This document shows, one piece after another, positions 33,214-42,426 of a DNA stretch of 64,000 bases (position 1 is the first letter of the stretch; every line of letters starts with the position of its first letter). The stretch comes from Clostridiales bacterium. GTDB lineage: Bacteria > Bacillota > Clostridia > Lachnospirales > Lachnospiraceae. A model generated the notes under the pieces. It searched no databases, was not told where the DNA came from, and was given only the letters and a program-made list of their open reading frames with translations. The stretch spans positions 1-64,000 of the forward strand of contig JAQYAS010000066.1 in NCBI GenBank assembly GCA_029338615.1, in the 5' to 3' direction. Both the position numbers and the translations under genes were made by a program.

Positions 33214-35502
33214 CTATTCGCATTTTTTCAACTTAGCAAAGGAGGCAAACATTCTCCTGACTCCGCATCTGTCAAAATTGACGGTCACCTCATAATCCTT
33301 ATCTCCTTTTTCAAGATTCTCCACTGTTCCTGCACCAAACTTAATGTGTCTGACTCTGTCACCGACTGCGTAATCAGGCTTTCCCACACTGTTGACCACG
33401 AATGTCTTGCCAAACGACGGCTGTGACGATGGTTGTACAGGCTTATTTGTATTATATGGATTCTTATATGACCCATACGTTGTTCTCCCGGCATTCCTTC
33501 CTGATGAATGACCATCCATTCCTCGATTGTAACGATCAACGTTTTCGTTCTCACGCCTGCGAGCCATATTTTTCATGTCTGCCTCATGTTCAAATAAAAG
33601 TGGGGGGATCTCTCTGACAAACCTGGACACGTCACTACAGGTTCTATTACCATGCATCATGCGCTCTCTGGCTGCACTGAGGTATAGTTTCTTCATGGCT
33701 CTTGTTATACCCACATAGCACAGCCGTCTTTCCTCCTCAAGTGCATCTGGATCATCGGAATTAAGTGCCATACCGCTCGGGAATATACGTTCCTCCATAC
33801 CGCAGATAAATACATATGGGAATTCCAGCCCCTTTGCACTGTGCAGAGTCATAAGCTTAACCTGATTATCATCCTCATTCATGGAATCCAGATCCGAAAC
33901 AAGTGCTATCTCCTCAAGAAATTCGCTAAGTCCTGCTTCTTCGTTCTCCTCCGTGAATTCTACAACCTTGTTCCTTAGCTCATCTATATTCTCCAGCCTT
34001 GTCATAGATTCCTCGGTATGTTCCGCTATAAGTCCTGCCTCATATCCGGTATCCTCCAGAATCCTGTCATACACTTCATCAAGCCCCTCTTGCTCATCCA
34101 GCATATTTCTAAATGATTCTATAAGTTCCGCAAATGCATGTATTTTGGCTGCTGTTTTGGGTGCCATTCCCGGAATATCCGACGCTTTTGATGCCGCCTC
34201 CATCATAGATATTCCATAAGCATCTGCATACGACTCCACCTTGCTCAAACTGGCCTCACCGATACCTCTCTTTGGGACGTTAACTACTCTTCTGAAATAC
34301 AGATTATCCGTTGAATTATTTATAACCTTCAGATAAGCAAGTATATCCTTTATTTCTTTTCTGGCATAGAAATTGGTGCCGCCATATATCCTGTACGGGA
34401 TATTTCCATATACCATCTTCTCCCCGAGTATTCTCGACTGTGCATTAGTCCTGTATAGTATGGCAATATCCCTGTACTGAACGCCCTGTCTTACCAGACT
34501 CTTTATACGGCTTACGACCATATCGCCCTCTACATACTCCGTATCACACTGATCAAATGAAATCTTTTCTCCAGCTTCTTTGTCGGTCCACAGGGCCTTA
34601 TCTTTCCGTCCCTCATTATGCTGAATAACCGCATTTGCCGCTGCCAGTATATTGCCACACGACCTGTAATTCTGTTCAAGTTTAATAACTTTCGCATCCT
34701 CATACTCACGCTCAAAATTGAGTATATTTGTTATATTTGCCCCTCTGAACTTATATATAGACTGATCATCATCTCCGACCACGCACAGATTTCTGTATCT
34801 TCTCGCCAGCATCCTAACCATAAGAAACTGTATGTGGTTAGTATCCTGATACTCATCCACCATTATGTATCTGAATCTGTTCTGGTATATCTCCAGGACA
34901 TCAGGGTTGTGCTCAAACAGTTCAACCGTCTTGTATATCAGATCATCAAAGTCCATGGCATTATTCTTCTTCAGACGAGACTGATATTCTGTATATACAT
35001 CCGCCACCTTAGTTGCTGAATAATCACCTGAACTTTTCTTTGCAAATTCATCAGGCGACAGGTATTTCTCCTTTGCATTAGATATAGCTCCCATAAACAT
35101 CTTCTCAGGATATCTCTTCGGATCTATCTGCAGATCCTTCAATATACTTTTTACAGTGCTTTTCTGATCATCTGAATCATATATATCAAAATTCTTACCA
35201 TATCCTATCCTATCAGCATATCTCCTGAGTATCCTGACGCACAGAGAATGGAAAGTGCTTACCCACACTCTGTCAGCACCATCACCAACTATAAGATTTA
35301 CACGTTCACGCATTTCCTGTGCAGCCTTATTTGTAAATGTGATCGCCAATATGTTCAACGGGTTCACATTCTCATGTTCCATAAGATACGCCACCCTGTG
35401 TGTGATAACTCTGGTTTTACCACTTCCTGCTCCTGCAAGTATCAGCAAAGGCCCATCAACATGCTCGCATGCCTGCTCCTGCATATCATTTAATCCTGCC
35501 AT
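33214..35502 (-). CDS. pcrA: ATP-dependent DNA helicase PcrA/UvrD
   Basis: A 762-aa superfamily 1A 3'-5' helicase for excision repair, replication restart and removal of RecA or stalled polymerase. Motif I AGAGSGKT (23-30), Ia ITFTNKAAQEM, II VDEYQDTN, III GDDDQSIYKFRGA, IV EQNYRSC, V MTLHSAKGLEFPYVFI and VI YVGITRAMKKL are all intact. The C-terminal tail has a low-complexity Asn/Gly/Tyr linker (about 655-710) and then the Tudor-like PcrA C-domain (VGDRVRHIKFGAGTVENL). Start fixed by AGGAGG 5 nt before the ATG. Confidence 0.98.
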   Translation of the reverse strand: MAGLNDMQEQACEHVDGPLLILAGAGSGKTRVITHRVAYLMEHENVNPLNILAITFTNKAAQEMRERVNLIVGDGADRVWVSTFHSLCVRILRRYADRIGYGKNFDIYDSDDQKSTVKSILKDLQIDPKRYPEKMFMGAISNAKEKYLSPDEFAKKSSGDYSATKVADVYTEYQSRLKKNNAMDFDDLIYKTVELFEHNPDVLEIYQNRFRYIMVDEYQDTNHIQFLMVRMLARRYRNLCVVGDDDQSIYKFRGANITNILNFEREYEDAKVIKLEQNYRSCGNILAAANAVIQHNEGRKDKALWTDKEAGEKISFDQCDTEYVEGDMVVSRIKSLVRQGVQYRDIAILYRTNAQSRILGEKMVYGNIPYRIYGGTNFYARKEIKDILAYLKVINNSTDNLYFRRVVNVPKRGIGEASLSKVESYADAYGISMMEAASKASDIPGMAPKTAAKIHAFAELIESFRNMLDEQEGLDEVYDRILEDTGYEAGLIAEHTEESMTRLENIDELRNKVVEFTEENEEAGLSEFLEEIALVSDLDSMNEDDNQVKLMTLHSAKGLEFPYVFICGMEERIFPSGMALNSDDPDALEEERRLCYVGITRAMKKLYLSAARERMMHGNRTCSDVSRFVREIPPLLFEHEADMKNMARRRENENVDRYNRGMDGHSSGRNAGRTTYGSYKNPYNTNKPVQPSSQPSFGKTFVVNSVGKPDYAVGDRVRHIKFGAGTVENLEKGDKDYEVTVNFDRCGVRRMFASFAKLKKCE

Positions 35503-35536
35503 ATCATCCTCCTGTAAATATCATCTATATACAATA

Positions 35537-35604
35537 AAACGCTGTTACAAATATACCAAACATATGTTTTATTCCCATTTGCTTAGTATAACATAACAGC
35601 GTTT
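35537..35604 (-). terminator. Terminator of the PspA-SPFH operon
   Basis: AAACGCTGTTA and TAACAGCGTTT perfect 11-bp arms with a 46-nt partly paired loop; on the minus strand TTTTATTG follows. It lies about 50 nt past the SPFH stop. Confidence 0.75.
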
Positions 35605-35652
35605 ATTTGCAAGAATTATCCTGCCTTATAATGATTTTTGATTGTTTCTGAA

Positions 35653-36630
35653 CTAAATCAGCTTAGCTCCACAATTGCCACAGAACTTAGCTCCATTTGT
35701 CGGAGTTCCACAATTAGGACAGAACTTAGGAGCAGCTCCACCTGTAGTCTGTGTAGCGCCTCCTGACATCTGATTCATTGCGCCACTCATCTGGTTCGCC
35801 ATTGCTACGCCCATCTGCATTCCAACCATGGCATTGGCCATACTGGCGGCATTGCTGCCCACTGATTCTCCATGGCCACCCTTTGCCATAGAGTCAACCA
35901 TGTTGACCTGCTGGAATTTATTCATATCACCAATCATTGAATACTCAGCTGCCTGATCTGCGCGCTTCTGTATATTCTCCGGATATGTAAATTCACTGAT
36001 TCTGAAATCTGTAATTGTAATACCGATTCCAAGAAGCTCCATATCCAGATCTTCCCTGATGCCCTTAGCTACATCAGTGGCATTGGCCATAAGATTGAAT
36101 ACATCGCCTCCAACTTTTGTTATCCATTTCATGAGCAGTCCATCCAGAATTCCCCTTATCCTGTCTCTTATATCATCGACCGTGAACTGCTGCTTTATTC
36201 CGGCAATTTTCTCTATAAGCACATTGTAATCATCAATCTTGAATGAGAACTTACCATTTGATCTGACAGGAAGTCCTCCCGGAAGTCCCGGTGCCTGAAG
36301 TCTTATTGGTGAGCTTGTTCCCCAGTTACATGTAAACTCTTTTGTGTTGACAAACAGAACCTCTGCACGAAGTCCTGAATTGAATCCAAATTTGAATCCT
36401 TTCAAAGTAGAAAGGAATGGTATGATCTGAGAATCTATTGTATAACTTCCAGACTCTGTAAATATACCTTCTACAGCACCATTATACAGGAATATCGCAT
36501 CCTGACCCGGCTTGATTATAAGCTTTGAATCTTTCTTGATCTCTCTGTTAGTCCATTTCCAGAAGATCACATCATCTCTGTACTCTTCCCACTCTACTAC
36601 ATTTGCAAACTGATTTGAAAATAATCCCAT
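35653..36630 (-). CDS. SPFH/band-7 protein with C-terminal zinc ribbon (YdjI-like)
   Basis: A 325-aa protein without transmembrane helices. The SPFH domain fills about 25-240 (FTESGSYTIDSQIIPFLSTL and GITITDFRISEFTYPENIQK); a Gly/Met/Asn-rich low-complexity linker follows (about 245-295); the end is a double CxxC zinc ribbon KFCPNCGTPTNGAKFCGNCG. This class is sometimes labelled virion core protein and corresponds to Bacillus YdjI, which helps recruit a PspA-family protein to the membrane under stress. It lies 34 nt after the pspA-like gene, with AGGAG 8 nt before the ATG, so the pair is one operon. Confidence 0.92.
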   Translation of the reverse strand: MGLFSNQFANVVEWEEYRDDVIFWKWTNREIKKDSKLIIKPGQDAIFLYNGAVEGIFTESGSYTIDSQIIPFLSTLKGFKFGFNSGLRAEVLFVNTKEFTCNWGTSSPIRLQAPGLPGGLPVRSNGKFSFKIDDYNVLIEKIAGIKQQFTVDDIRDRIRGILDGLLMKWITKVGGDVFNLMANATDVAKGIREDLDMELLGIGITITDFRISEFTYPENIQKRADQAAEYSMIGDMNKFQQVNMVDSMAKGGHGESVGSNAASMANAMVGMQMGVAMANQMSGAMNQMSGGATQTTGGAAPKFCPNCGTPTNGAKFCGNCGAKLI

Positions 36631-36664
36631 CTATTGAACTCCTCTCTATAAGCTGCACTATAGA

Positions 36665-37345
36665 TTACTGTAATCCCATCTTGGCCTTAAGTGCTGCCAG
36701 TTCATCCTGAACATCTGCATCAGGTGCAGCGTCATATTTGCTTGCAAGGTCATCTATCGAATCCATACCTGAAGAGTTGAGCTCACTCATGGCATTAGCC
36801 TTATCAAGCATAGCATCTGCTTTCTGCTCCATTCTCGAAAAAGCATCCAGTGATGCCGATGAATCGCCAATACCGCTCATCATCTTGTTCATTCTCTCCT
36901 GTGTCTTTGCGACCTGAACCTTAGCCTTGATAGTTTCTTTTCTTGCATTGAGATCACTTACATCCTTTGTAAGTTTGTCATGCATCTGCTTCATCTTTGC
37001 AGAATTAGCTGCTGCCGCATCATACGCCTGCTGAATTGCAACCTGCTTCTGTGTAAGCTGGTTCTTCTTCTCCAGGAATTTCATTGCATCGCCCTCATTG
37101 CCTGCGACAAGTGCCTTCTCTGCATATGTCTGCATCTTTGCTATCTCAGCATCGCACTCATCAAGCTGTCTCTTACATCTCTGCTCCTCTGCCATAACTG
37201 TGGCAGTCTCTGATTTTACTTTTCTAAGATCCTCCTGAAGATCTCTCATATACTGATCGATCATCTTCTCCGGATCCTCTGCCTTATCAAGTAATGCATT
37301 GATATTAGATGACATGATATCCTTAAATCTCTTTAAAATTCCCAT
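36665..37345 (-). CDS. PspA/IM30 family membrane-stress protein
   Basis: A 226-aa, almost entirely helical protein. The N-terminal amphipathic helix and MSSNINALLDKAEDPEKMID are the PspA/Vipp1 hallmark; long coiled coils run from about 25 to 185 (KNQLTQKQVAIQQAYDAAAA). It should form ring or rod oligomers on damaged membranes. GGAGG lies 9 nt before the ATG. The SPFH gene follows, as in Bacillus ydjF-ydjI, but the intervening ydjG and ydjH genes are absent here. Expected role: envelope-stress protection; the inducing signal is not visible. Confidence 0.95.
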   Translation of the reverse strand: MGILKRFKDIMSSNINALLDKAEDPEKMIDQYMRDLQEDLRKVKSETATVMAEEQRCKRQLDECDAEIAKMQTYAEKALVAGNEGDAMKFLEKKNQLTQKQVAIQQAYDAAAANSAKMKQMHDKLTKDVSDLNARKETIKAKVQVAKTQERMNKMMSGIGDSSASLDAFSRMEQKADAMLDKANAMSELNSSGMDSIDDLASKYDAAPDADVQDELAALKAKMGLQ

Positions 37346-37420
37346 AACTTTTTACCTCCGCGTTTGTGATATTTGTGTGTTTCTATAATATTAATGCCGT
37401 CTCTCATCGATGACACCAAC

Positions 37421-37450
37421 ATTATATTCCTCCATTCTGCTTTTATTCAA
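37421..37450 (-). promoter_or_regulatory. Probable sigma-A promoter of the PspA-SPFH operon
   Basis: TTGAAT (37445-37450) and TATAAT (37421-37426) on the minus strand, 18-bp spacer, leader of about 70 nt. Confidence 0.6.
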
Positions 37451-37581
37451 TCTACAGCATGAATTCTTCCCATATCATATAATGTGGTTTTAGATACGTT
37501 ACCCCCTGTAAAATATCTCTCATCGACTTTTCCAGCTTTAACATCCATTACTTGCGCGTTCCCCGAATATAAGCCAGAGCT

Positions 37582-38541
37582 TTATACAACTCCATCATTG
37601 ATATCATCATACTCATCTGACATACGTCCGCCTATCCTGAAATCAGATTTCCTGTCACTTACTGATTCAGCTCCCTGTGCACTGGCATCTGTTATTGACT
37701 CCTCCAGTCTGACCGGTGTTCTGTCTCCAAATCTGCGCTTCTTATTCTCCGCATCCAGATCTTTTATGACATGTATAGCTGAATCCACCTTCGCCTCTTC
37801 CTCACTCTGAACCTTAACCGGCTCTCTGGACGCCTTGACCTTTATTGGCTCAGCTTCTTTCTTATCATCAAAGTCAAATTCCCACTGAACCATCTCCGGT
37901 TCTCCGGAATTCTTCTCCTTATGTTCTTCCTTTGCTTTGTTCTTCTCATAGTAAAGCTCATTTGCCAGAAGCTGGCTTATCTCAAGGATATCTGCATATC
38001 TCTCCTGTTTTTTCATATCCATGAGGCCTTCCATGAGTTCTCTCTTGTTATTCTCTATGATCTCCGATTTCTTTCGAAGCGAATCCAAAACTCTGTCATT
38101 CTCCATACTTATCATATTGTATGCCTGGTTGACAGTTTCATTGATCTCCATTAGCATCTCATTGGTATATATAATAGATGCCGCATATATCTCATTGGCA
38201 GTTCGCAACGCCTGCCTGTCCTGCTTATTAAGGCTCTTGACCTTGCGGTCCACCGCCAGAGGGCTTGGCTTGCTGAGCCTGATCCTTGATGCAGTCTCTT
38301 CTGCATCCGCAATAATCTCGTCAGCCTCCTGCTCCGCCTCTTTGATGATCTTGCTTCTCTTATCTGTAATCTCATGATAAGCCTTAAGCTCCAGATCTAT
38401 CGTGGTCTTAAGCTCCTCTACTATCTCAAGTACTTCTTCTCTATTTACCAAAACCTTACCAGCTGCAAACGGTACATTCTGTCCATCTTCAACAAGATCC
38501 TGAATCCTGTCAAGCAGCTGTTTAGCTTTTCCGTTCTCCAT
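37582..38541 (-). CDS. Coiled-coil protein of unknown function
   Basis: A 319-aa cytoplasmic protein. Residues 1-60 hold a conserved-looking start (QLLDRIQDLVEDGQNVPFAA, then VLVNREEVLEIVEELKTTID) that resembles clostridial DivIVA/SepF-neighbour or vacuolar-ATPase-subunit-H-like annotations; about 60-210 is a long coiled coil (KIIKEAEQEADEIIADAEET); the last 110 residues are charged and disordered. No catalytic motif. The start at 38541 has GGAGG 7 nt upstream. It is downstream of the amidotransferase-like gene but has its own promoter, so no pathway link need be assumed. A structural or cell-division role is a guess. Confidence 0.75.
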   Translation of the reverse strand: MENGKAKQLLDRIQDLVEDGQNVPFAAGKVLVNREEVLEIVEELKTTIDLELKAYHEITDKRSKIIKEAEQEADEIIADAEETASRIRLSKPSPLAVDRKVKSLNKQDRQALRTANEIYAASIIYTNEMLMEINETVNQAYNMISMENDRVLDSLRKKSEIIENNKRELMEGLMDMKKQERYADILEISQLLANELYYEKNKAKEEHKEKNSGEPEMVQWEFDFDDKKEAEPIKVKASREPVKVQSEEEAKVDSAIHVIKDLDAENKKRRFGDRTPVRLEESITDASAQGAESVSDRKSDFRIGGRMSDEYDDINDGVV

Positions 38542-38591
38542 AATTGTGCCTCCGTACAAACTTTTGCAACACATTCATATACGCGTGTTTT

Positions 38592-38620
38592 ATTTTATCA
38601 TCTTTCAAAATCCTTTTCAA
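38592..38620 (-). promoter_or_regulatory. Promoter of the coiled-coil gene
   Basis: TTGAAA (38615-38620) and TAAAAT (38592-38597) on the minus strand, 17-bp spacer. Confidence 0.6.
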
Positions 38621-38665
38621 CAAAACGGCATAATTTATTTCATGTTATAGTGCTGTAAACATCCA

Positions 38666-39349
38666 TCAGTCTATATCAGGCTTTAAATTATCCCGGGGTA
38701 CCCCCAGAAAATCCTGTATGAGATGTCTTGTGAACAATCTTCCTTCCTCACTCTCAAAATATCGTTCCGGATGCCACTGAAAAGCCAATATACTCATAGT
38801 TGGAGAGACAAATGCCTCCACTGAGCCATTGTCTTCATCTACCACTATGGGATAAAACAATGTAGACAGATTTTCCAGATATACACAATCACTGTGAAAA
38901 TTGTTGATCTTAATATACCTGTCTGTCTTAACAATTCTGGCCATATGATCCGTTCCCCTCGGACGCGGGACCTTAAACCTTGCAGAATAACATATTTTTC
39001 CTCCAAACAGTGCATTGAGATACTGCATTCCTCTGCACACACCAATAATCGGTATGTTGTTGTGAACGCAATACATGATCAGCTGCTTTTCCATAGCATC
39101 TCTGCGCGGCTGTAATTCCGCATTATGAGGTTCCAGGTAGTAACCCGGATGCAGCGTGCCACCACCTGTCACTATAAGGAGATCGAACTGTTCGTCCACC
39201 ACATCATCAAAATTTCTTGTAAAATTGGAAACTGGTCTCAGCTTTATTCCAAGGCTCTCATAAAACTCAACATATGCAGCTTCCAGAACATCTGTAGACT
39301 TACCATACATGTTGTGTCCTTCTCTCTGTGTTATCAACGCATGCAGCAT
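38666..39349 (-). CDS. Class I glutamine-amidotransferase-fold hydrolase, Cj1417-like
   Basis: A 227-aa gamma-glutamyl hydrolase of the PuuD/peptidase C26 group. The catalytic triad is visible: nucleophile Cys105 in IIGVCRGMQYLN, His193 and Glu195 in FQWHPERYF. The N-terminus ALITQREGHNMYG, LLIVTGGGTLHPG and the conserved RRDAMEKQLI helix agree with C. jejuni Cj1417, which removes glutamate from gamma-glutamyl-CDP-amidate. AAGGAG is 8 nt before the ATG. It starts three nt after the stop of the kinase-like gene, so the two proteins almost certainly act together. A plain gamma-glutamyl-GABA hydrolase is the main alternative, but no putrescine genes are near. Confidence 0.88.
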   Translation of the reverse strand: MLHALITQREGHNMYGKSTDVLEAAYVEFYESLGIKLRPVSNFTRNFDDVVDEQFDLLIVTGGGTLHPGYYLEPHNAELQPRRDAMEKQLIMYCVHNNIPIIGVCRGMQYLNALFGGKICYSARFKVPRPRGTDHMARIVKTDRYIKINNFHSDCVYLENLSTLFYPIVVDEDNGSVEAFVSPTMSILAFQWHPERYFESEEGRLFTRHLIQDFLGVPRDNLKPDID

Positions 39350-39352
39350 GTC

Positions 39353-41734
39353 CTACTCTCCTTTCTGTATTCTTCCATTCTTACAATCCAGTGTGATCAT
39401 GTGCTGTTTCTCCACAAAATTGTAAATGCAATCTCCGCAGCCTATTGCTGCAGGTATATTAAACTCCGCACATCTGATAGCCATATGCGAAGCAACCCCG
39501 CCGTATTTTGTGATAAATCCTCGTATACCCTTTGCAAATATCCAGTCGTATCCGGGATCAGCTTTTGGAAGCACTACGATTTTATCCGCCACATCTGCTA
39601 TGTCCTCATGATCTTCCTGTTCATAGTTCTCCAGCAATATAACTTCTCCCGTAACGCACTCGGATGTTATGAAGTTTGGTCTTGCCTCCCATATCTCTAT
39701 ATAACTGAGCTGACTGCTATTATATATCACATCGGGCAATATGAGCATAGAATTAGTATGATATATGTTTTTATTAGCAGCTATGATCTTCTCCCATTCA
39801 TTTTTTATATCAGCAGTCGGCCTGTTCACAAGCACCTGAATATCTGATACATCCAGATATGCCATATCTTCCTTGCTTATTCCCAGCTTATTTCCTATAT
39901 CTATAAGAATATCTATTGCAAGGCTGAGTGTTTTGGTGAATTCAAATTTGAAAAACTCTCTTTCTTCCATGGAGTCTTTGAGGAAATCCACAAAATCTCT
40001 GATATTTACATAAAACCCAATGTCATCCAATGCATCCATCAACTTTACCAAATCCAGCGGATTATGCTTCAACTCCTCTATAGCCTGTCTCTGCCTTCTG
40101 GCAGCCGCGCTTCCTTTCGACAGGTCAAACTGTCTCTGTGCATATGTCTCACAGGTTATATCATATGTTCCCGATCTCAGATGTCCGTATTTCTCATCAA
40201 ATGTAACTCTCGTTATCCGTCCATCCACAAGGTCCTGGAAATCCGAATCATATTCAGATGCCACTGTATATATCGACATCATAAAGTCATCTATCTCTTT
40301 ATCTGTAAAATATCCCTTGTATACCAGTGACCTGCTTATAGACTTGGATATAAATGCAAGTCTTGCCTGTCTTGCAAATTTGGGCGTTCCATAGTGTTTT
40401 ATGCTCTCTATGAGCTGTACAAAATACTGTATAAGAGTAACCACATCGTTATCTGCCATCAGCCAGTTGCCCCTTATATTCTCCCTGTGTACCCGGAGAC
40501 CATTAAGGGATCTGAGATCTTTCATCCTGTTACGTTTGAAATTACATATGACATTATTGGTGAGATTAAACAACGAATCAGACATATCTTCTATCTCAGC
40601 GCGTGTGAATCCATACTTTCCAAGCTCAGCCAGCTTATCCTCAGTCGCAAAATCATAATCTGAAAAGACCACCTCAAATTCTATCTTATCATGCGCAGTC
40701 GGATCTGCCAAAAGTTTTTCATCATAATATGCCAACAGCTTCTGTTCCAGTCTTGAATCTACATCGTCAGGCATGAGCCCCAGGAACGATTGCTTAAGCG
40801 ATATATAAGGTTTGTTTCCTATCTTATACATCAGATCTCCATCCACTTCCTTGTAACCGATATAACTGAGGCCCTGATTCCACGCAGATGACGTTATTAT
40901 CTCCTTGTAAAGTGAATAATCAAGCGGATGCGGATTTTCGCCTATGATTTCTGCCGGATTCCAGAATGCCATATCAGACAAAATTGTATTTCTGTCTCTC
41001 AGTTGATCATCTATGGCAGCATACTGACTCTCAGCCTTCCGTACAGCATCAAACACCTCTTCATCAGTTACATCAGTTCTGAAGCCATTGATACTGGCTG
41101 CCAATGGTCTGAGCTGAAAAATCGTCACCACATTATGTGGATCTATGGCAAATTCCACATCCAGCGGATAATCCGGGAACATACCTTCCAGCTCTCTCAT
41201 AGCCTCTATCAATACCCACCAGTGTTTCGGCACACTATCTGCCTCTGCATTTCTGAGTATATATACAGTTTTTCCTCCGCTTCCGCTGGTTACCGCATCT
41301 GTTGAATCCACATCATACGTAATAACATAATATGGTCTGTCTCTTTTTATCTCCCTTGAAAATATAACGCCACTGTAGCTGATCTCACCCACCTGTGGCT
41401 GTATCAGTACCTGCTCATCATCCACGTTTTCCAGATCAACCCTATATGAATCCAGAACCCGCTCTATAGCTGTATTTACCGCATACTCATCATCAGCCCT
41501 GATATTCAATATACTCTCATAATGTCCTGCATTGGATTCTGTCATCCCATCCTCATTGGAGCTTGAACTTCTGACCACTATCATTCTGCTTCCAAATCTG
41601 TCTGAGATTCCCCGTACAGTCTCCCGGGCTTGGTCCTTCATATCTTTTCCTGTTATTATGAGAATATCTTCAACTCTGGACTTTGTTAATCTGCCATATA
41701 ACTTGCATAGCATATCCGCTTTAGAAATCTTCAT
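39353..41734 (-). CDS. Dikinase-like phosphotransferase: ATP-grasp, unknown middle, phosphohistidine domain; probable L-glutamine kinase (Cj1418-like)
   Basis: A 793-aa protein related to PEP synthase and rifampicin phosphotransferase. Residues 1-215 carry a PPDK-type ATP-binding domain (VVRSSSSNEDGMTESNAGHY at 53-72, then VLIQPQV and VEFAIDPHNVVTIFQLRPL). A middle region of about 420 residues is helical and matches no family I recognise. The C-terminal swivelling domain has the phospho-carrier His750 in ITKYGGVASHMAIRCAEFNI. The PEP/pyruvate TIM barrel of PpsA is absent, so this is not PEP synthase. The layout and the adjacent hydrolase match C. jejuni Cj1418, which phosphorylates the amide nitrogen of L-glutamine with ATP. 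GGAGG is 6 nt before the ATG. Substrate identity is inference. Confidence 0.85.
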   Translation of the reverse strand: MKISKADMLCKLYGRLTKSRVEDILIITGKDMKDQARETVRGISDRFGSRMIVVRSSSSNEDGMTESNAGHYESILNIRADDEYAVNTAIERVLDSYRVDLENVDDEQVLIQPQVGEISYSGVIFSREIKRDRPYYVITYDVDSTDAVTSGSGGKTVYILRNAEADSVPKHWWVLIEAMRELEGMFPDYPLDVEFAIDPHNVVTIFQLRPLAASINGFRTDVTDEEVFDAVRKAESQYAAIDDQLRDRNTILSDMAFWNPAEIIGENPHPLDYSLYKEIITSSAWNQGLSYIGYKEVDGDLMYKIGNKPYISLKQSFLGLMPDDVDSRLEQKLLAYYDEKLLADPTAHDKIEFEVVFSDYDFATEDKLAELGKYGFTRAEIEDMSDSLFNLTNNVICNFKRNRMKDLRSLNGLRVHRENIRGNWLMADNDVVTLIQYFVQLIESIKHYGTPKFARQARLAFISKSISRSLVYKGYFTDKEIDDFMMSIYTVASEYDSDFQDLVDGRITRVTFDEKYGHLRSGTYDITCETYAQRQFDLSKGSAAARRQRQAIEELKHNPLDLVKLMDALDDIGFYVNIRDFVDFLKDSMEEREFFKFEFTKTLSLAIDILIDIGNKLGISKEDMAYLDVSDIQVLVNRPTADIKNEWEKIIAANKNIYHTNSMLILPDVIYNSSQLSYIEIWEARPNFITSECVTGEVILLENYEQEDHEDIADVADKIVVLPKADPGYDWIFAKGIRGFITKYGGVASHMAIRCAEFNIPAAIGCGDCIYNFVEKQHMITLDCKNGRIQKGE

Positions 41735-41759
41735 GTCTATCCTCCGGGTTAACTAAAAT

Positions 41760-41794
41760 AAGCTGCACCTATAGTGTATACTAAAGTGCAGCTT
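41760..41794 (-). terminator. Hairpin after the nitroreductase gene
   Basis: AAGCTGCAC and GTGCAGCTT arms (9 bp), 17-nt loop, then TTATTTTAG on the minus strand. It sits only 26 nt before the kinase-like gene and no promoter fits between, so it may be a leaky attenuator inside one operon rather than a full stop. Confidence 0.65.
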
Positions 41795-41842
41795 ACATCA
41801 TTTGGTTCCAATATGTAATTTTCTGTTCTGAGATCCTGTGAA

Positions 41843-42385
41843 CTACTTTAATGTCAGCAGATCATCTACAGACTTTCTTGGTGGCATATCTGGTGCAAAT
41901 GCCGGATATCCCATCGCAACAACTGCTGCCACGGTCTGTCCTTCCGGTATTCCTACAATCTCTCCCACCTTCGCATCATCAAATACTCCCAGGATAACTG
42001 TTCCCACACCCTTGGCATGTGCAGCAAGACAGAATGTTTGTGTTGCTATACCAGCATCAAACATCTCCCACCCGTCTTTCTTACTTGTGCTGAACTCTCC
42101 GTTCTTCTCATATCCGCAGATTCCATCCTTCTTTGTGATCACCATAAGCTGTTTTGCTCTGCTTACGGTCTTCTGATTGAGCGGAAAGTCCATAACACCC
42201 TCTGCTGCAATTCTCGCAATTATGTCAGAATCCTCTACCAGGGTATACCTTATAACCTGTGTATTCTTCCATGAAGGTGAATATGAAGCCAGCTCAACTA
42301 TCTCTCTGACTGTCTCCACAGGCACCATCTCGTCTGTGTACTTTCTGACGCTTCTTCTTGTCTTAATGCATTCTATTGCTTCCAT
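41843..42385 (-). CDS. Nitroreductase family flavoprotein
   Basis: A 180-aa FMN enzyme. The N-terminus ECIKTRRSVRKYTDEMV is the nitroreductase phosphate/FMN-binding start; ASYSPSWKNTQVIRY is the second flavin contact, and GVGTVILGVFDDAKVGEIVGIPEG with the following VVAMGYPA is the typical C-terminal core. Start at 42385 with GGAGG 5 nt upstream. It is 41 nt after the cysteine-peptidase gene. Physiological substrates of such proteins are usually unknown; it may serve flavin or quinone reduction or an oxidoreductase step of the neighbouring pathway. Confidence 0.92.
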   Translation of the reverse strand: MEAIECIKTRRSVRKYTDEMVPVETVREIVELASYSPSWKNTQVIRYTLVEDSDIIARIAAEGVMDFPLNQKTVSRAKQLMVITKKDGICGYEKNGEFSTSKKDGWEMFDAGIATQTFCLAAHAKGVGTVILGVFDDAKVGEIVGIPEGQTVAAVVAMGYPAFAPDMPPRKSVDDLLTLK

Positions 42386-42426
42386 ACCTGCCTCCTTCTT
42401 TCCGCTCCATGTCAGAGCTGTGATCA

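Noticed and set aside
37340-37420. 29-codon frame MLVSSMRDGINIIETHKYHK etc. with GGAGG before the pspA-like gene
   Set aside because: Its ribosome site overlaps the predicted -10 of the operon promoter, so the RNA would probably not contain it; kept only as a remote leader-peptide possibility.
39125-39847. Plus-strand reading frame of 240 codons opposite the kinase-hydrolase pair
   Set aside because: Antisense to two genes with intact catalytic motifs and without its own initiation signals.
39353-41734. Annotation as phosphoenolpyruvate synthase
   Set aside because: The ATP-grasp and phosphohistidine domains are present but the PEP/pyruvate-binding barrel is missing, so PEP synthesis is not supported.
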